64,000 nt of DNA, taken from contig BMUD01000015.1 in NCBI GenBank assembly GCA_014650015.1, positions 1 to 64,000 of the forward strand, in the 5' to 3' direction. Origin of the DNA: Streptomyces griseoloalbus. Lineage in GTDB: Bacteria > Actinomycetota > Actinomycetes > Streptomycetales > Streptomycetaceae. Positions 61,915 through 64,000 of this stretch are shown piece after piece. A program made the position numbers and the translations under genes. Under the pieces are notes generated by a model that was not told the origin of the DNA, did no database searches, and saw only the letters and a program-made list of their open reading frames with translations. Every line of letters starts with the position of its first letter. Position 1 is the first letter of the stretch.

Positions 61915-64000
61915 GCCTCCACCTCCTTGGGGGCCTCGCCGGCGAGCGTCGCCGGTCCGATGCGGACGAGGGAGCCGGGCTGTTCCCCGGTGTCGGAGGC
62001 GACGCCGCCACCGGCGGAGTTCAGCGGGAGCCACACCACCCGGTCGGGCATCTCGGTGATCTGCAGGGGCAGCTCGACCGTTCCCGCGGTCCCGGTCACC
62101 GCCAGCGGGTCGCCGTCCTTGACGCCGACCTCGGCGGCCGTGGCGGCCGACACGCGCGCGTGGGCGGCGTGCCGGGTACCGGCGAGCGCCTCGTCGCCCA
62201 CCTGCAGCAGCCCCTGGTCGAGCAGCAGCCGGTGCCCGGCGAGCACCGCCTCCCCGACGGCCGGCCGGGGCAGGGCGCCCGCGGTCTCCAGCGGGTCGGT
62301 GGCCAGGGGGCCGTCCCAGGTGCCGAGCCGGTCGAGCTCCGCGCGGACCGTGCGCAGATCCGGCAGTCCCAGGTGGACGTCCATGGCGTCGGCCAGCATC
62401 TGCAGCACGCGCGCGTCGGTGGGCGCGAGACGCCGGGTCATCTGGTCGGGCTTGAGCGCCGCCTCGAAGAGACGGACCCTGCCCTCCCAGTTGAGGAAGG
62501 TGCCGGCCTTCTCGGCGACCGCGGCGACGGGCAGGACCACGTCGGCGAGCTCGGTGACCTCGCTGGGCCGCAGCTCCAGCGAGACCACGAACCCGGCCTC
62601 GGCGAGTGCCGCACGCGCGCGTGCCGGGTCGGGCAGGTCGGTGACCTCCACGCCCGCGACCAGCAGCGCCTGGAGCTCGCCGCGTGCCGCCGCCTCGACG
62701 ATCTGTCCGGTGTCACGGCCGTAGCGGTGCGGCAGTTCGGCGACGCCCCAGACGGCGGCGACCTCCTCACGCGCGCGCGGGTCGGTCGCCGGGCGTCCGC
62801 CCGGCAGCAGCGACGGCAGCGCGCCCGCCTCGACGGCGCCCCGCTCCCCGGCCCGGCGCGGGATCCACACCAGCCGGGCACCGGTCGCGGCGGCGCTGCG
62901 TACGGCCGCGGTCAGGCCGCCCCGTACGGCCGCCAGCCGCTCGCCGACGACGATCACCGCGCCCTCGGCCCGCAGCGCCTCGGCGGCCCTGGCCCCGTCG
63001 CCCTCCAGGCCGACGCCGCTCGAGAGCGCGTCCAGCCATTCGGTCTCGGTGCCGGGAGCCGCCGGCAGCAGCGTGCCGCCGGCCTTCTGAAGACCGCGCG
63101 TGGCGTGCGTGGCCAGGGCGAAGGTCCGCTGTCCGTGCCCGCGCCGGGCCTTGCGCAGCCGCAGGAAGACGCCGGGCGCCTCCTCCTCGGACTCGAACCC
63201 GACCAGCAGGACGGCCGGCGCCTCCTCCAGCGCGGTGTACGTGACGCCCGTACCGTCGAGATCACGGCCGCGGCCCGCCACCCGCGCGGCGAGGAAGTCG
63301 GCCTCCTCACCGCTGTGCACGCGCGCGCGGAAGTCGATGTCGTTGGTATCGAGCGCCACGCGGGCGAACTTGCTGTAGGCGTAGGCGTCCTCGACGGTGA
63401 GCCGGCCGCCGGTCAGGACACCGGTGCGGCCGCGCGAGGCCAGCAGCCCCTGGGCGGCGATCTGCAACGCCTCCGGCCAGGACGCCGGTTCGAGGTCGCC
63501 CTCCGGGTTGCGCACCAGTGGCGTCTCGAGCCGGTCCCGCTGCTGGGCGTACCGGAACGCGAAGCGTCCCTTGTCGCAGATCCACTCCTCGTTGACCTCG
63601 GGGTCGTGCGCGGCGAGCCGTCGCATGACCTTGCCGCGCCGGTGGTCGGTGCGGGTGGCGCAGCCGCCGGAGCAGTGCTCGCACACCGACGGCGACGAGA
63701 TCAGGTCGAAGGGGCGGGAACGGAACCGGTAGGCGGCCGAGGTGAGCGCGCCGACCGGGCAGATCTGGATGGTGTTGCCGGAGAAGTACGACTCGAAGGG
63801 ATCGCCCTCGCCGGTGCCGACCTGCTGGAGGGCGCCCCGCTCGACCAGCTCGATCATCGGGTCGCCCGCGATCTGGTTGGAGAAGCGGGTGCAGCGGGCG
63901 CACAGCACGCACCGCTCGCGGTCGAGCAGCACCTGTGTGGAGATCGGGACGGGCTTTTCGTAGGTGCGCTTCTTGCCCTCGAAGCGCGATTCGGCGTGGC
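61911..64000 (-). CDS. nuoG: NADH dehydrogenase subunit G, N-terminal part beyond the window
   Basis: The frame is open to the right edge, so the gene starts outside the window; about 696 residues are visible. The N-terminal ferredoxin-type part shows [17 protein letters not shown] and [20 protein letters not shown]. The next cluster has [17 protein letters not shown] and the distant cysteine in [14 protein letters not shown], which together make the N7-type site. The rest is a molybdopterin-enzyme-like fold without bound cofactor ([39 protein letters not shown]). NuoG links the NADH-oxidising module to the rest. It is present only in this operon within the window. Confidence 0.95.
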   Translation of the reverse strand, partial: HAESRFEGKKRTYEKPVPISTQVLLDRERCVLCARCTRFSNQIAGDPMIELVERGALQQVGTGEGDPFESYFSGNTIQICPVGALTSAAYRFRSRPFDLISSPSVCEHCSGGCATRTDHRRGKVMRRLAAHDPEVNEEWICDKGRFAFRYAQQRDRLETPLVRNPEGDLEPASWPEALQIAAQGLLASRGRTGVLTGGRLTVEDAYAYSKFARVALDTNDIDFRARVHSGEEADFLAARVAGRGRDLDGTGVTYTALEEAPAVLLVGFESEEEAPGVFLRLRKARRGHGQRTFALATHATRGLQKAGGTLLPAAPGTETEWLDALSSGVGLEGDGARAAEALRAEGAVIVVGERLAAVRGGLTAAVRSAAATGARLVWIPRRAGERGAVEAGALPSLLPGGRPATDPRAREEVAAVWGVAELPHRYGRDTGQIVEAAARGELQALLVAGVEVTDLPDPARARAALAEAGFVVSLELRPSEVTELADVVLPVAAVAEKAGTFLNWEGRVRLFEAALKPDQMTRRLAPTDARVLQMLADAMDVHLGLPDLRTVRAELDRLGTWDGPLATDPLETAGALPRPAVGEAVLAGHRLLLDQGLLQVGDEALAGTRHAAHARVSAATAAEVGVKDGDPLAVTGTAGTVELPLQITEMPDRVVWLPLNSAGGGVASDTGEQPGSLVRIGPATLAGEAPKEVEA

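Overview
The window is a high-GC actinobacterial chromosome segment, almost certainly from a Streptomyces. The base composition is about 70% GC or more, with strong third-position G/C bias and many GTG starts. Other signs are chains of 4-nt start/stop overlaps, a rare TTA codon in one sensor kinase, a c-di-AMP (ydaO-type) leader in front of a secreted transglycosylase, and gene families typical of the genus. From memory the core order resembles the S. coelicolor stretch around SCO4562-SCO4609, a full nuo operon at one end and a partial second nuo operon at the other; that match was not checked by search.

Layout. (1) 1-3.6 kb looks like the edge of an integrated conjugative element or prophage. 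It holds two small + strand genes, a striking array of short repeats spaced one helical turn apart, and a five-gene - strand operon with a SpdB-like membrane protein between two related small proteins. (2) 3.7-6.3 kb holds small stress and housekeeping genes (GlsB-like, SMI1/KNR4, YccF, HtpX). (3) 6.4-16.7 kb is a second, partial complex I operon, nuoA-B-C-H-I-J-K-L-M-N, without D, E, F or G; its NuoC has a long repetitive tail. (4) 16.9-20.8 kb is a two-component locus with two tandem paralogous histidine kinases and one LuxR-type response regulator. (5) 21.0-24.0 kb encodes KorAB, a 2-oxoacid:ferredoxin oxidoreductase. (6) 24.0-36.8 kb is mixed core: HxlR regulator and NAD(P)-binding oxidoreductase, RarD-like transporter, VOC protein, TPR-like protein, DUF6668-like protein, amidase, flavin reductase, ABC transporter with a LolA-like protein, a polyprenyl diphosphate synthase, and a riboswitch-controlled SLT protein. 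(7) 36.8-37.7 kb is a Cof-type HAD phosphatase. (8) 38.0-48.8 kb is a polysaccharide locus made of two converging operons. The + operon has a GNAT-like protein, a GT2 glycosyltransferase and a deacetylase. The - operon has a DegT-type aminotransferase, a Wzx-like flippase fused to an extra membrane domain, a GT-C-like protein, a small membrane protein and a GH26-like hydrolase. (9) 49.1-53.4 kb carries fumarylacetoacetase, an M56 peptidase and RecQ. (10) 53.6-64.0 kb is the 3' part of the main nuo operon, N to G, with nuoG cut by the window edge.

How the parts fit. Two respiratory complex I loci flank a ferredoxin-reducing KorAB pair, and the polyprenyl synthase probably makes the menaquinone side chain that such complexes need. 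The partial nuo set lacks the NADH-input module, so a ferredoxin-type donor is an attractive but unproven idea. The polysaccharide locus has candidate genes for precursor modification, chain assembly, export, deacetylation and cleavage. Its most unusual protein is an 858-residue flippase whose C-terminal membrane domain resembles the N-terminal half of the protein encoded next to it.
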